64,000 nucleotides of DNA, taken from contig NZ_CP135918.1 in the NCBI RefSeq assembly GCF_032393985.1, forward strand, positions 1,860,001 to 1,924,000, in the 5' to 3' direction. The notes below the pieces were generated by a model. That model was not told where the DNA came from. It searched no databases and saw only the letters and a program-made list of their open reading frames with translations. This DNA is from Fischerella sp. JS2. GTDB lineage: Bacteria; Cyanobacteriota; Cyanobacteriia; Cyanobacteriales; Nostocaceae. Below are positions 19,097-27,569 of this stretch, piece by piece (positions within the stretch are counted from its first letter, which is position 1; each line of letters begins with the position of its first letter). The position numbers were made by a program, and so were the translations under genes.

Positions 19097-19477
19097 CTAA
19101 CTACTATGTCTGCTGCTTTTTGCCTTCTGTAAATCAGTCCAAGCGTTGATGCTGGTGTCAAAGCAGCGCCACTTTCCCCCTTTGTCTTCTTGGTAGCAAA
19201 ACAAGCTACGATCGCTAGCATTAAAGTCATCTGTTAAATAATATACCATGCCTCGAAAAGGATAGGTTTTCCGACTCAACCGCTTGGCTACGGCTTGATT
19301 AGGACATTCCACCATAAACACAGGTTGTCCATCGAAGTGAGTCAAGGAGAAAATACACATCCGCAAAATAGCTCTTAGCCAGCTTTCTGAGTTTTCAAAA
19401 TAATCATCAATAATTTTGTTGGTCAGAGCTTTTTCCAGGGTACGGTCTTTGCTTTGAGGAGTATGAGGGTCAGACAT
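19097..19477 (-). CDS. Conserved hypothetical soluble protein
   Basis: 126 residues from the ATG at 19477. A longer in-frame start 51 bp upstream would run through a hairpin and was rejected. The sequence is rich in aromatic and charged residues, with no signal peptide or membrane segment and a compact pattern (SLTHFDGQPVFMVECPNQ, then YPFRGMVYYLTDDF). It looks like a small globular alpha/beta protein of cyanobacterial type, but I cannot name a family. A perfect 10-bp inverted repeat lies 37-72 bp upstream of the start and could be an operator. Confidence 0.65.
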   Translation of the reverse strand: MSDPHTPQSKDRTLEKALTNKIIDDYFENSESWLRAILRMCIFSLTHFDGQPVFMVECPNQAVAKRLSRKTYPFRGMVYYLTDDFNASDRSLFCYQEDKGGKWRCFDTSINAWTDLQKAKSSRHSS

Positions 19478-19795
19478 TGCACCACCTATGACCAAAACAA
19501 TTGTGATTCCGGAATTCGGAATTTGCAAATAATTTCAGCAATTCCGAATAATCAATTTTAAATTAAATTGACTATACCGTTGGTTAGAGATTAAACCAAA
19601 AAGTTTATATATACAAGCGTATACGAAAATATACGGCATTTCTTTAGATATATTCATTTAGTAGTTGTTTATTCTGCTGCGTCAAATCAGCTTGAGAAAA
19701 GGCTTTGCCAGAAATCAAGAGTATGGGAAAAGTATTTACTACTGAGTGCCCTTATACTTGGTAAAATTCCAATGTAAGCATGAAGTGATATTGCC
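19478..19795. other. Divergent promoter region with inverted repeats
   Basis: This spacer separates two divergently transcribed small genes. It contains a perfect inverted repeat, ATTCGGAATT at 19514-19523 against AATTCCGAAT at 19540-19549, and a GTATACGAAAATATAC imperfect palindrome near 19618-19634. Both are candidate operator sites. No coding sequence is visible. Confidence 0.45.
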
Positions 19796-20101
19796 ATGAC
19801 TACCGAAACCAACGAAATCCAGTCAACCACAAAGGGTGCTGATGCTGTTGATGAAGCGATCGCCCAGAGAATTGATTTTGACGGTACTCCCATTCCAAGT
19901 GCCAAGCTGGAACTTTATCATCAAGTTATGGCACTAGAGGCAAATAGACAGCGTAGTGGTGTTAGTAATACTATGCGATCGCGTATAGTCCGGATTGGTG
20001 CCAAACATATTCCCCAAGATGAACTGAACCAAAAGCTTATCGATGCTGGTTTTGCACCTCTCAAAGAAAAAGAAATTGCCTTTTTCTACGGCGATAAATA
20101 A
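19796..20101 (+). CDS. Conserved hypothetical cyanobacterial protein
   Basis: 101 residues, soluble, with no signal or membrane segment. It opens with MTTETNEIQSTTKGADAV and has a basic middle (SNTMRSRIVRIGAKHIPQDE) and a C-terminal half (LNQKLIDAGFAPLKEKEIAFFYG) reminiscent of small regulatory or adaptor proteins. The ATG is unambiguous. I do not recognise the family. It ends 45 bp upstream of a strong terminator, and tRNA-Arg follows. Confidence 0.7.
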   Translation: MTTETNEIQSTTKGADAVDEAIAQRIDFDGTPIPSAKLELYHQVMALEANRQRSGVSNTMRSRIVRIGAKHIPQDELNQKLIDAGFAPLKEKEIAFFYGDK

Positions 20102-20108
20102 ATTTAGC

Positions 20109-20137
20109 TTGCATTATGCCCACAAGACACATATAAT
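20109..20137 (+). promoter_or_regulatory. Near-consensus sigma70-type promoter before tRNA-Arg
   Basis: TTGCAT (20109-20114) and TATAAT (20132-20137) are separated by exactly 17 bp, which predicts a start near 20144. The next transcribed features are a terminator-like hairpin and then tRNA-Arg. Confidence 0.6.
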
Positions 20138-20146
20138 AGACGGACT

Positions 20147-20168
20147 GGCTTTAACTAAAGCCTTTTTT
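20147..20168 (+). terminator. Intrinsic terminator (or attenuator) upstream of tRNA-Arg
   Basis: GGCTTT-AACT-AAAGCC followed by six T. It would end transcription of the small gene at 19796-20101. However, it also lies just downstream of the promoter at 20109-20137 and 5 bp before the tRNA, so it could attenuate tRNA transcription. Confidence 0.75.
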
Positions 20169-20173
20169 GACAT

Positions 20174-20246
20174 GGGCGCGTAGCTCAGTGGATAGAGCAA
20201 TTGCCTTCTAAGCAATCGGTCGCAGGTTCGAGTCCTGCCGCGCTCG
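20174..20246 (+). tRNA. tRNA-Arg (anticodon TCT)
   Basis: 73 nt with a full cloverleaf: acceptor GGGCGCG/CGCGCTC (one G-T wobble), D arm GCTC/GAGC, anticodon stem ATTGC/GCAAT with loop CTTCTAA (anticodon TCT, reading AGA), T arm GCAGG/CCTGC with loop TTCGAGT, and discriminator G. CCA is not encoded. Confidence 0.95.
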
Positions 20247-20460
20247 TTTTAAAGAAATACGAACCCCTAAGTAATATGTAAAAAAATGGTGTAAAGTTTA
20301 TGGAGTAGAAAAACTACCTAGAGGTTACTGGGTTAAGAAAATTTACGACAAGATATAAAAAATAATTAAATAATTTCCCAACTAGTCAACTCCAAGTTAG
20401 TGTAGCGAAATTAACTATTCAGACATACTTGATAATTCCTACCTAACAGGAGTTGACAAT

Positions 20461-21327
20461 ATGCCAATGACCCTAATTAAGGGCAACTATAGAGTTGTAA
20501 AAGCTGCTCCTGATGGTGATTCTATCCGGTTTTATCCTAATAACTCCGAAAACTGGAAAAAATTACCTACACGAGTCCACACTAATCATTCTGGCGGCGC
20601 ACAGCTACGTCTGGACAGTATTGATGCCCTGGAAACACATTATCATACCAGAGTTGGTAGTTTCGGTACGCAACACCAACCGCTAGAATATGCTCATGCT
20701 GCGGCTAGTGATTTGTTAAAATTTTTGGGATTTAAAAATATTACCCGTAATTCTAATGAAGTGGTTACTAAAGCAGAACCAGAACAAGTTCCTGGTTTTA
20801 TCCTCACCCGTTTTGCAGATGCTTACGGCAGAAGTGTAGCTTTTGCCTTTAAAGGAGAATCAGAAGCTGAAGATGGCGGTAATATTTTCTTCGATAAATC
20901 TTTAGTGAAAAAAAGTGCGAATTATCATCTGATATCGAAAGGGCTAGTTTACCCAACTTTCTACTCTAAGTTATATCCAGATATCCGCCAACAATTAACT
21001 ATCGCCACAGAAAAATCTCGCCAAGATCACAAAGGTTTGTGGCAGATAGATCAAACAAATACAGGTTTTGTTTTAGAGACACTAGAAACGATTACTGACA
21101 AGGTTGTCATGCTACCTAAGCTGTTTCGTAGATTACTTAGTTATCTGGCTATCAACGATGGCAGTGTTTCTCTAGAAGGGTTTGGAGATTACCTCAAATC
21201 TATGGATGACAGATTAATTATTCTTACGGAAGGCCATGTCACAGGATTTGATTTTGTGGTTGAAGTAGATGGTCAAAACCTCAAGTTAAATTATCAGCCC
21301 GAAGATTTGGTATTTATCGAAAAATAA
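20461..21327 (+). CDS. Staphylococcal-nuclease-like (SNase/thermonuclease-fold) protein
   Basis: 288 residues. The N-terminal 200 residues follow the SNase pattern: a Ca-site-like Asp in APDGDSIRFYP, a QLRLDSIDALETH stretch equivalent to VRLxGIDTPE, then AHAAASDLL, an Arg-containing YGRSVAFAF strand and an ASTEKSR-like IATEKSRQDHKGLW helix. The insertions make it longer than classic thermonucleases, and the Arg/Glu catalytic set is only partly recognisable. The activity, a Ca-dependent nuclease, is therefore probable but not certain. There is no signal peptide. The C-terminal 90 residues are not recognised. A terminator follows at 21446-21481. Confidence 0.7.
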   Translation: MPMTLIKGNYRVVKAAPDGDSIRFYPNNSENWKKLPTRVHTNHSGGAQLRLDSIDALETHYHTRVGSFGTQHQPLEYAHAAASDLLKFLGFKNITRNSNEVVTKAEPEQVPGFILTRFADAYGRSVAFAFKGESEAEDGGNIFFDKSLVKKSANYHLISKGLVYPTFYSKLYPDIRQQLTIATEKSRQDHKGLWQIDQTNTGFVLETLETITDKVVMLPKLFRRLLSYLAINDGSVSLEGFGDYLKSMDDRLIILTEGHVTGFDFVVEVDGQNLKLNYQPEDLVFIEK

Positions 21328-21445
21328 GTAGAAGGCTGCTATGCTGAAGGCATAAGCAAACTGATTTTTTTCATACTGAGAATTGTTCCAGTTCATGATT
21401 ACTTAAATAACCATTAAATAATCACTAACCACTAAATAATCCTTA

Positions 21446-21481
21446 ATTTCCCTGTCTTTGTCTTGGGTAGGGAGATTTTTT
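21446..21481 (+). terminator. Probable intrinsic terminator after the SNase-like gene
   Basis: ATTTCCCT (21446-21453) pairs with AGGGAGAT (21469-21476) over a 15-nt loop, with one wobble pair, and is followed by a T6 run. Confidence 0.6.
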
Positions 21482-21519
21482 ATGCTTACATAGAAATAAG
21501 TGAAGTTTTGTAAAGAACA

Positions 21520-22173
21520 TTGACTGCTACTTTTACACCGACAAACAACTTAACATTGCCGACGGGGTGGCATCGCCTGACTCCGATCTGGCAAGGTGGG
21601 GAGGAAGTGATTCAACAAGGTTTGCCACATGCCCAACTAGCACCGGCTTGGCAATTACTGCTTTTAGGCGACGGCTCCCCAACTAGACACTTACAATTGC
21701 TCACAGGTGAACCAACAGAAGTAGATGTTATTGACATGTCATTGGTTGGTATGGATTTAGATGGCGCTCCTGATTTAATTAAGGCTGTACCAGGGCCAAG
21801 ACTGCGACGGCAGGTATGGCTACGTACTGCCTCAGGGCAAAGGTTAGCATATGCCACTTCATGGTGGGAAGCCTCTCACGTAGATGAATATTTACAAAAT
21901 CGTTCATTACCCATTTGGGCAAGTTTAGCTCGTCTGCGCACAGAGTTATATCGAGATGTGCAGGGAATTTACTACGGTTACTCAGATGCGCTAGAGTCTG
22001 GCTTTGATGAGGAGGGGCCTTTTTGGGGGCGTCATTACTTGTTTTGGCATCACGGACAACCTTTAACCCTAATTTATGAAGTTTTCTCGCCTTACTTAAC
22101 AAAATACTTAGGGCCAATGCAGCTATTGCAACAAGGTGGAGAACGGGAGGTAGAAGGCGAAGTTAATAGTTGA
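21520..22173 (+). CDS. Chorismate lyase-type protein (DUF98/Ycf21 family)
   Basis: 217 residues of the DUF98/Ycf21 family, the cyanobacterial chorismate pyruvate-lyase. It makes 4-hydroxybenzoate, the head-group precursor of plastoquinone. Family features include the LTGEPTEVDVIDMS block, RLRRQVWLRTASGQRLAYATSWW and the final ELYRDVQGIYYG, which line the chorismate pocket in related enzymes. It begins at a TTG; no ATG exists at the expected N-terminus (the frame reads MTATFTPTN from TTG). It is followed after 43 bp by a methyltransferase on the same strand, possibly co-transcribed. Cytosolic. Confidence 0.82.
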   Translation: MTATFTPTNNLTLPTGWHRLTPIWQGGEEVIQQGLPHAQLAPAWQLLLLGDGSPTRHLQLLTGEPTEVDVIDMSLVGMDLDGAPDLIKAVPGPRLRRQVWLRTASGQRLAYATSWWEASHVDEYLQNRSLPIWASLARLRTELYRDVQGIYYGYSDALESGFDEEGPFWGRHYLFWHHGQPLTLIYEVFSPYLTKYLGPMQLLQQGGEREVEGEVNS

Positions 22174-22216
22174 GAACCGCAAGCAACAAGTAAAAATCAA
22201 GAGGTCTTCAATTTCA

Positions 22217-22912
22217 ATGAACCCTGACATTCTGAGAGAGCAAGTCGAGTACTACCGTCAACGTGCTTCAGAATACGACGAGTGGTTCTTTCGTCAAGGA
22301 CGCTATGATCGCGGTGAAGAGCATCGCCAGCAGTGGTTTTTTGAAGTTACTGAAGTAGAAACAGCCCTTCGGAGTGCTGCACCATCAGGTGATATTCTAG
22401 AACTAGCTTGTGGCACTGAATTATGGACGCAACACTTGCTACCCTTTGCCACTCACCTGGCTGCGGTGGATGCTTCTCCAGAAGCGATCGCGTTGAATCA
22501 GCAACGTCTTGGTTGTGCATCTGTAGAGTACATTGTTGCCGACTTGTTTGAATGGTGTTCTCTTCAACAGTTTGATTTTATATTCTTCGGGTTTTGGCTA
22601 TCACATGTGCCGATGGAGAAATTTGTGGCTTTTTGGCAGATGGTTAAGCAGGCGCTAAAGCCTGATGGTCGTGTCTTTTTTGTAGATAGCTTGCTGAATC
22701 AGGAATCAACAGCACTAAATCACGCAGCTTTACATCAACAAGGATATTCACAGAGAAAGTTGAATGATGGGCGAACCTACCGTGTCGTGAAGATATTTCA
22801 TGAACCAACTAAATTAGAGATGTCTTTGCAAAATTTGGGTTGGTCTGGTAGCATTTACCGCACTGCAAACTACTTTCTTTACGGTTTGGTTTATCCAGCG
22901 ATCGCAGTTTAG
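22217..22912 (+). CDS. Class I SAM-dependent methyltransferase
   Basis: 231 residues with a Rossmann methyltransferase core: motif I ILELACGTELWTQHLL (usually GxGxG; here GTEL), an acidic loop in AAVDASPEAI and motif IV-like FDFIFFGFWLSHVP. The N-terminus (REQVEYYRQRASEYDEWFFRQGRYDRG) matches a widespread group of uncharacterised small-molecule methyltransferases. The substrate is unknown. It lies 43 bp after the chorismate lyase gene, so a role in quinone or phenolic metabolism is possible but unproven. Confidence 0.8.
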   Translation: MNPDILREQVEYYRQRASEYDEWFFRQGRYDRGEEHRQQWFFEVTEVETALRSAAPSGDILELACGTELWTQHLLPFATHLAAVDASPEAIALNQQRLGCASVEYIVADLFEWCSLQQFDFIFFGFWLSHVPMEKFVAFWQMVKQALKPDGRVFFVDSLLNQESTALNHAALHQQGYSQRKLNDGRTYRVVKIFHEPTKLEMSLQNLGWSGSIYRTANYFLYGLVYPAIAV

Positions 22913-23622
22913 TCAAATTGTCACACTGTATAAAAAATCAAATATTCTTTGACTCTCAGTATCACACTGATCTGCAAGAGTAACTATTTTTTATGCAACT
23001 GCGTTTGTAACTATCTGATTATTTTTAAATACAATAATCAAAAACAGTATATTTTATTAAGTAAAAAGTTTTGATATTTAAGCAATTACGGTTGCGGTAG
23101 TTATTGACCAGCATGTCAATTTTGCTACTCATTTATAGAATGATTAATTCAATTTAAAATCAATAAAATTAAAAAATTCATAAATTATTCTTTAGAGACA
23201 AGATCCCCGACTTATTAAAAAGTAAGGCTGATACTCTATGACTCCTTGGCATTTTGGCGTCTACCCTTTGGTAAGCCGCTGAGTCGCAAAGCAACACGCT
23301 ATGCGACGCGTCTAAGGCGATTGATAAATTAGCTTTTTGGCGATTTTTGTGTAAATACTGAAGAAGCTGAGGTCTAGATATTGCGATTCTCACAAATTAG
23401 ATAAGATTGCTATACAATGCACAAACTGAACTTTCTGCAAAATAATAGTTTGTGCAATAATGGCAATTTTGGAAAAAAATGGTAACTTATTACCGAAGTA
23501 TATTTCAGACTCTAAAGCCAAAAAATAAATGCAATTCACCTATTTAATGCTGAGGAAACCTTTTGGTTTACTTTGCCAACAAAGCAAGTAAAGAGTTCCC
23601 TAATAATGAGGTATTTATTTCA
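22913..23622. other. Long AT-rich spacer with dispersed repeat copy B
   Basis: About 700 bp without a supported gene. An ORF-like frame on the minus strand near 23180-23390 runs through the dispersed repeat module and looks spurious. The right end holds the promoter and leader of the DUF3352 gene. Confidence 0.5.
23215..23360. repeat. Dispersed repeat module, copy B
   Basis: Same ordered blocks as 7400-7535, including GCTGAGTCGCAAAGCAACAC, TATGCGACGCGTCTA and AGCTTTTTGGCGA-TTTTTGTGTAAA. The two copies differ by scattered substitutions and a short insertion near the GATAAAT block. Non-coding. Confidence 0.6.
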
Positions 23623-25329
23623 ATGGCGCTGCCTGTTGTGTCTGTTAAGATGAAAAAAAAGAAACCATCTCTGGTACTAACACTCTCGTCTGCTGGAATA
23701 TTAATTGCTGGTGGTATGACGGCATACTGGCTGTTGACCCAAGGGCAATTATTGTCTCGAGATTTACCAGTAGGTGCAAATATAATTCCTCAAGATGCAC
23801 TGTTTGCAGTTTCTCTGAGTACAGATCGCGCTCAATGGCAGAAATTACGAAAGTTTGGTACAAAAGAAACTCAAATAGAACTGGATAAAAATTTAGTGCA
23901 ATTGCGCGATCGCTTCCTCACTAATAACGGTTACGATTTTCAAAAAGATATTAGCCCTTGGGTTGGCGAACAAGTAACAATAGCAATTCTATCCCCAGAA
24001 GCAATTAAACCTACATCTAAACCTGTAGCAACCGATGATAATACTGTCAATCAAAGGTCTACAGTAGTAGTACTACCAATTAAAAATCCTGAGCAAGCGA
24101 AAAAAGTTTTAGCACAGCCTAAAAATCCAAAAGCAGGTAAATGGATTGATCGTACCTACGAAGGAATCGCCATCAAAGAAACTAACTCAGGATCAGGAGA
24201 AAATTTATCGGCAGCAGTCATTGATCAGCATTTCTTAGTAATTACCGATAATCCTAAAACTACAGAACGTGCGATTCAAGCATATAAAAATAAAACATCC
24301 CTAGCAACAACTGCGGGTTTTACGGATAATTTTCCTAAAATTGCTACTTCTCAAGCTTTTGCTCAATTCTATGTAAATATACCTGCCTCTGCTAAAATTG
24401 CTGCTGAATCTGGTAATCGTCATTTGCCTACTCAAGTTCTAACACAATTACAAAATAACCAAGGTTTAGCTGGAAGCATTTCCTTAGAGTCACAAGGAAT
24501 ACGTATTAAAGGTATTTCCTGGCTTAATCCCAATAGTCAACGCACACTCAGGGTAGAAAACAAAGCCGGAAAGATGCCAAACCTTGTCCCACCAGAAACT
24601 TTGATGATGCTTTCTGGTGGTAACTTAAAGCAATTGTGGTCAGACTACGTTTCTACATCCCAGGGAAATCCACTCTCACCGATTCCACCAGAACAGCTAA
24701 AAGCAAGTATAAAATCTCTAACTAATCTTGATTTCGAGCAAGATTTATTGAGTTGGATGGGCAATGAATTTTCCGTCTCAGTCATTCCCAGTAGTCCTCA
24801 GGACACTTTATCAGATAATTTCCGTGCCTCTTTAGTATTCATGGTACAGGCAAGCGATCGCGCCCGGGCAGAAACATCTCTCAAAAAACTTGATGAAGTG
24901 ATGAAAACTCAATACCAATTCCAGATTCAACAGACCTCAGTAGCAGGTAAACCCATTGTCAATTGGTTTGGACCTTTGGGAACTTTAACCGCTACCCACG
25001 GTTGGTTAGACGGAGATGTAGCTTTCTTTGCACTTGGCGCTCCTATTAGCGGTAAGATAATTCCCAAACTCAACAATACCCTAGCAAATACTCCACTATT
25101 TCAACAAACAGTCCCTTCAGAACCCAATCCTACCAATGGTCAGTTTTTCTTAGATGTAGAACGCACAACTAAAAACTTTCCTCTACCGACTTTACTACCC
25201 AATCAACAAACATTCTTAACTGCCACACGTTCAATCGGCATCACATCTGCTGTTAATGATAGTCGTAGTAATCGCTATGACATTTTTCTGACACTCAAAA
25301 AAGTTGGAGATGAGGAGATAGGGAGATAG
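23623..25329 (+). CDS. DUF3352 domain protein, membrane-anchored
   Basis: About 568 residues from the ATG at 23623, which has a GAGG element 12 nt upstream; a TTG 60 bp earlier gives an implausible N-terminus. One transmembrane anchor lies near the start (LVLTLSSAGILIAGGMTAYW), and the rest is presumably periplasmic/lumenal. It matches cyanobacterial DUF3352: PQDALFAVSLSTDRAQW near the N-terminus, FQKDISPWVGEQVTIAIL, and repeated ferredoxin-like beta-alpha units of the same pattern. The function is unknown. The last codons (GDEEIGR) and the stop come from a GAGATAGGGAGATAGGGAGG-type low-complexity repeat, so the native C-terminus may have been replaced. Confidence 0.8.
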   Translation: MALPVVSVKMKKKKPSLVLTLSSAGILIAGGMTAYWLLTQGQLLSRDLPVGANIIPQDALFAVSLSTDRAQWQKLRKFGTKETQIELDKNLVQLRDRFLTNNGYDFQKDISPWVGEQVTIAILSPEAIKPTSKPVATDDNTVNQRSTVVVLPIKNPEQAKKVLAQPKNPKAGKWIDRTYEGIAIKETNSGSGENLSAAVIDQHFLVITDNPKTTERAIQAYKNKTSLATTAGFTDNFPKIATSQAFAQFYVNIPASAKIAAESGNRHLPTQVLTQLQNNQGLAGSISLESQGIRIKGISWLNPNSQRTLRVENKAGKMPNLVPPETLMMLSGGNLKQLWSDYVSTSQGNPLSPIPPEQLKASIKSLTNLDFEQDLLSWMGNEFSVSVIPSSPQDTLSDNFRASLVFMVQASDRARAETSLKKLDEVMKTQYQFQIQQTSVAGKPIVNWFGPLGTLTATHGWLDGDVAFFALGAPISGKIIPKLNNTLANTPLFQQTVPSEPNPTNGQFFLDVERTTKNFPLPTLLPNQQTFLTATRSIGITSAVNDSRSNRYDIFLTLKKVGDEEIGR

Positions 25330-25482
25330 GGAGGTAACCACATGGTCATGAACTATTTTTCTTACGATATGTTTAAAAATTGTAATGAAAACTAAGACTA
25401 GCAACTAGGAATTTAAGCAGATTCTGTGCCGATTCCCATTCCTGAGTTCCCGATCCCTTATAATTTTGAATTGGAGGTGGAG

Positions 25483-26391
25483 ATGATTCAGTCTGAGACC
25501 CAATCAGGGATTGAAATTGCTGCAATGAGGCAACTTACAGAATCTACCTCCGTGACCCTGGCTCAAAGTATAAAACAAATTGCGATCGCTACTCCCTTAA
25601 GTTCTCAACCAATTCTTACAACTTATGTGCACAAGGGTAATACTGGGACGCCGTTACTATTAATTCATGGCTTCGACAGTTCCGTGCTGGAATATCGACG
25701 TTTGCTGCCATTATTGGCAGAAAATCATCAAACTTTGGCTGTAGATTTGTTAGGTTTTGGATTTACAAATCGCCCGACAGGAATAAAATTTGGTACAGCA
25801 GAAATTAAAACCCATTTTTATCATTTCTGGAAAACCCTGATTGATCAACCGATAATTTTGGTAGGTGCATCAATGGGGGGTGCGACGGCGATTGATTTTA
25901 CACTTACCTATCCAGAAATAGTTAAAAAATTAGTATTAATTGATAGTGCTGGTTTGATAGCTAGTTCGCCATTAGCAAAATATATGTTTCCGCCGTTTGA
26001 TTATTTAGCGGCTCAATTTTTGCGACATCCTAGAGTACGTCAAAGTATTAGTCGTGCTGCATATAAGAATAAAAGCTTAGCGACAATAGATGCCCAGTTG
26101 TGTGCAGCTTTGCATTTAGAATGTCCTAATTGGCAACAAGCTTTAATTGCTTTTACAAAAAGTGGTGGTTACACAGCCTTTAGATTTAAAAAATTGGGAG
26201 AAATTCAGCAACCAACACTAATTTTATGGGGTGATTCTGATCGGATTTTAGGTACTAAAGATGCGAAGAGATTTAACAGGGCGATTCCAAATAGTCAGTT
26301 AATTTGGATTCAAGATTGTGGACATATCCCTCATCTAGAGCAACCGCAAGTTACGGCACAGTATATTTTAGAATTTAGTAAAAAAGATTGA
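25483..26391 (+). CDS. Alpha/beta-fold hydrolase
   Basis: About 302 residues. The ATG at 25483 is chosen over a GTG at 25426 because GGAGG sits 6 nt upstream. It has the alpha/beta hydrolase core: oxyanion-hole HGFDSS, nucleophile elbow GASMGG (catalytic Ser), acid in ILWGDSDRIL and His in DCGHIPHLEQP. There is no signal peptide. The arrangement and LAVDLLGFGFTNRP segment match the epoxide hydrolase/carboxylic-ester hydrolase group common in cyanobacteria. The substrate cannot be told from sequence. It has a 150-bp spacer to the DUF3352 gene, so probably its own promoter. Confidence 0.85.
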   Translation: MIQSETQSGIEIAAMRQLTESTSVTLAQSIKQIAIATPLSSQPILTTYVHKGNTGTPLLLIHGFDSSVLEYRRLLPLLAENHQTLAVDLLGFGFTNRPTGIKFGTAEIKTHFYHFWKTLIDQPIILVGASMGGATAIDFTLTYPEIVKKLVLIDSAGLIASSPLAKYMFPPFDYLAAQFLRHPRVRQSISRAAYKNKSLATIDAQLCAALHLECPNWQQALIAFTKSGGYTAFRFKKLGEIQQPTLILWGDSDRILGTKDAKRFNRAIPNSQLIWIQDCGHIPHLEQPQVTAQYILEFSKKD

Positions 26392-26577
26392 TGTTTAAAA
26401 TGAGGAATACTAATTTGAGCTAGCATCTAGCCCTGGCGATTTTTAATCGTGGCTATACATAAAAAAGTAAATAGTAATCAATTAACAATAACTCATAACT
26501 GATTACTATAAAAGTATCTTTATTCTATTAGCCAGGACGTTTCGTCACGGGCGATATTGTCAAACCTAGTTGAATGA

Positions 26578-27489
26578 TTATATAGAAATTGGATATACCC
26601 AATCACGATAATTAAGGTCTCTATTTTCTGTAATTGCTGTTAATTTTTCTCTCAGTTTTTCAGCAATGGGTCGATGTTCTGGTAAGTAATAATTTTCAAT
26701 TCGATTGACTGGTACAACTTTAGCTGCTGTACCGCATAGAAATACTTCATCAGCAATCAAAAGCTCAGATTTATCTATAGGACGTTCCACTACTGGAATA
26801 CCAAAGTCTTGAGCTATTTTGATCACACTATCTCGTGTAATTCCCTCTAGAATATCCTGTTCAAATCCAGGGGTAATTATTTTTCCATTTCTCACAATAA
26901 AAATGTTCATACCAGAGGCTTCACTCACTTTCCCCTGGGAATTCATTAAAATTGCTTCATCAAATCCAGATTCAACAGCTTCTGTTTTAGCGAGAGAAGA
27001 AGTAATATAGGCGGCGCTAATTTTTCCGCGTAATGGAAAGCTAATATCCTCTTGTCTGCACCACGAACTAATTCGACAACTGACTCCTTCTGGAGATAAA
27101 TAATCTCCTAGTTCTAATCCATAAATGGCAAAACTTTTATCTATATTATGCAATCTAGGAGCAATACCTAAATCAGAAGTGAAGACAAAGGGGCGGATAT
27201 AGAAAGAAGTAGTAGGTTGATTTTTTTTTACAAATTCGATTATGGCTGTTTTGATTTCTTCGGCTGATATATCGTAGTGTAAGAACTTCCCACTTTGACT
27301 TAATCTTTGGCAGTGACGGTCTAATCTAAATAATAAAACTTGTGTAGGATCTTGGGGATCGGGAATACCTCGCATTCCACCAAAAGCGAGAGTTCCATAA
27401 TGTAAAGCGTGAGTAGCAATGGAAATTGTTGCTTCTTTAAAAGGTACGATTTTATCTTGAAAATAAGCAAAAGGTAAGAAATTGTACAT
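26578..27489 (-). CDS. ilvE: Branched-chain amino acid aminotransferase (class IV PLP)
   Basis: 303 residues, fold-type IV PLP enzyme catalysing the last step of valine, leucine and isoleucine synthesis with glutamate. Visible features are the N-terminal ALHYGTLAFGGMRG, Arg-rich RLDRHCQRL, the PLP-lysine region LRGKISAAYITSSLAK, FDEAILMNSQGKVSEASGMNIF and the phosphate-binding GITRDSVI. The length matches the family. It lies 80 bp downstream of the ParA partner gene on the same strand, so it may be transcribed with it, though there is no functional link. Cytosolic. Confidence 0.92.
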   Translation of the reverse strand: MYNFLPFAYFQDKIVPFKEATISIATHALHYGTLAFGGMRGIPDPQDPTQVLLFRLDRHCQRLSQSGKFLHYDISAEEIKTAIIEFVKKNQPTTSFYIRPFVFTSDLGIAPRLHNIDKSFAIYGLELGDYLSPEGVSCRISSWCRQEDISFPLRGKISAAYITSSLAKTEAVESGFDEAILMNSQGKVSEASGMNIFIVRNGKIITPGFEQDILEGITRDSVIKIAQDFGIPVVERPIDKSELLIADEVFLCGTAAKVVPVNRIENYYLPEHRPIAEKLREKLTAITENRDLNYRDWVYPISI

Positions 27490-27569
27490 GAGAGATCTGT
27501 CAAAATATCTATTGAACTATGGATTTTAGATTTGAGATCTATAATTTAGCTATCTCAAATCTTAATTTT

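Noticed and set aside
23178-23393. 71-residue minus-strand reading frame
   Set aside because: Encoded almost entirely within the dispersed repeat module copy B.
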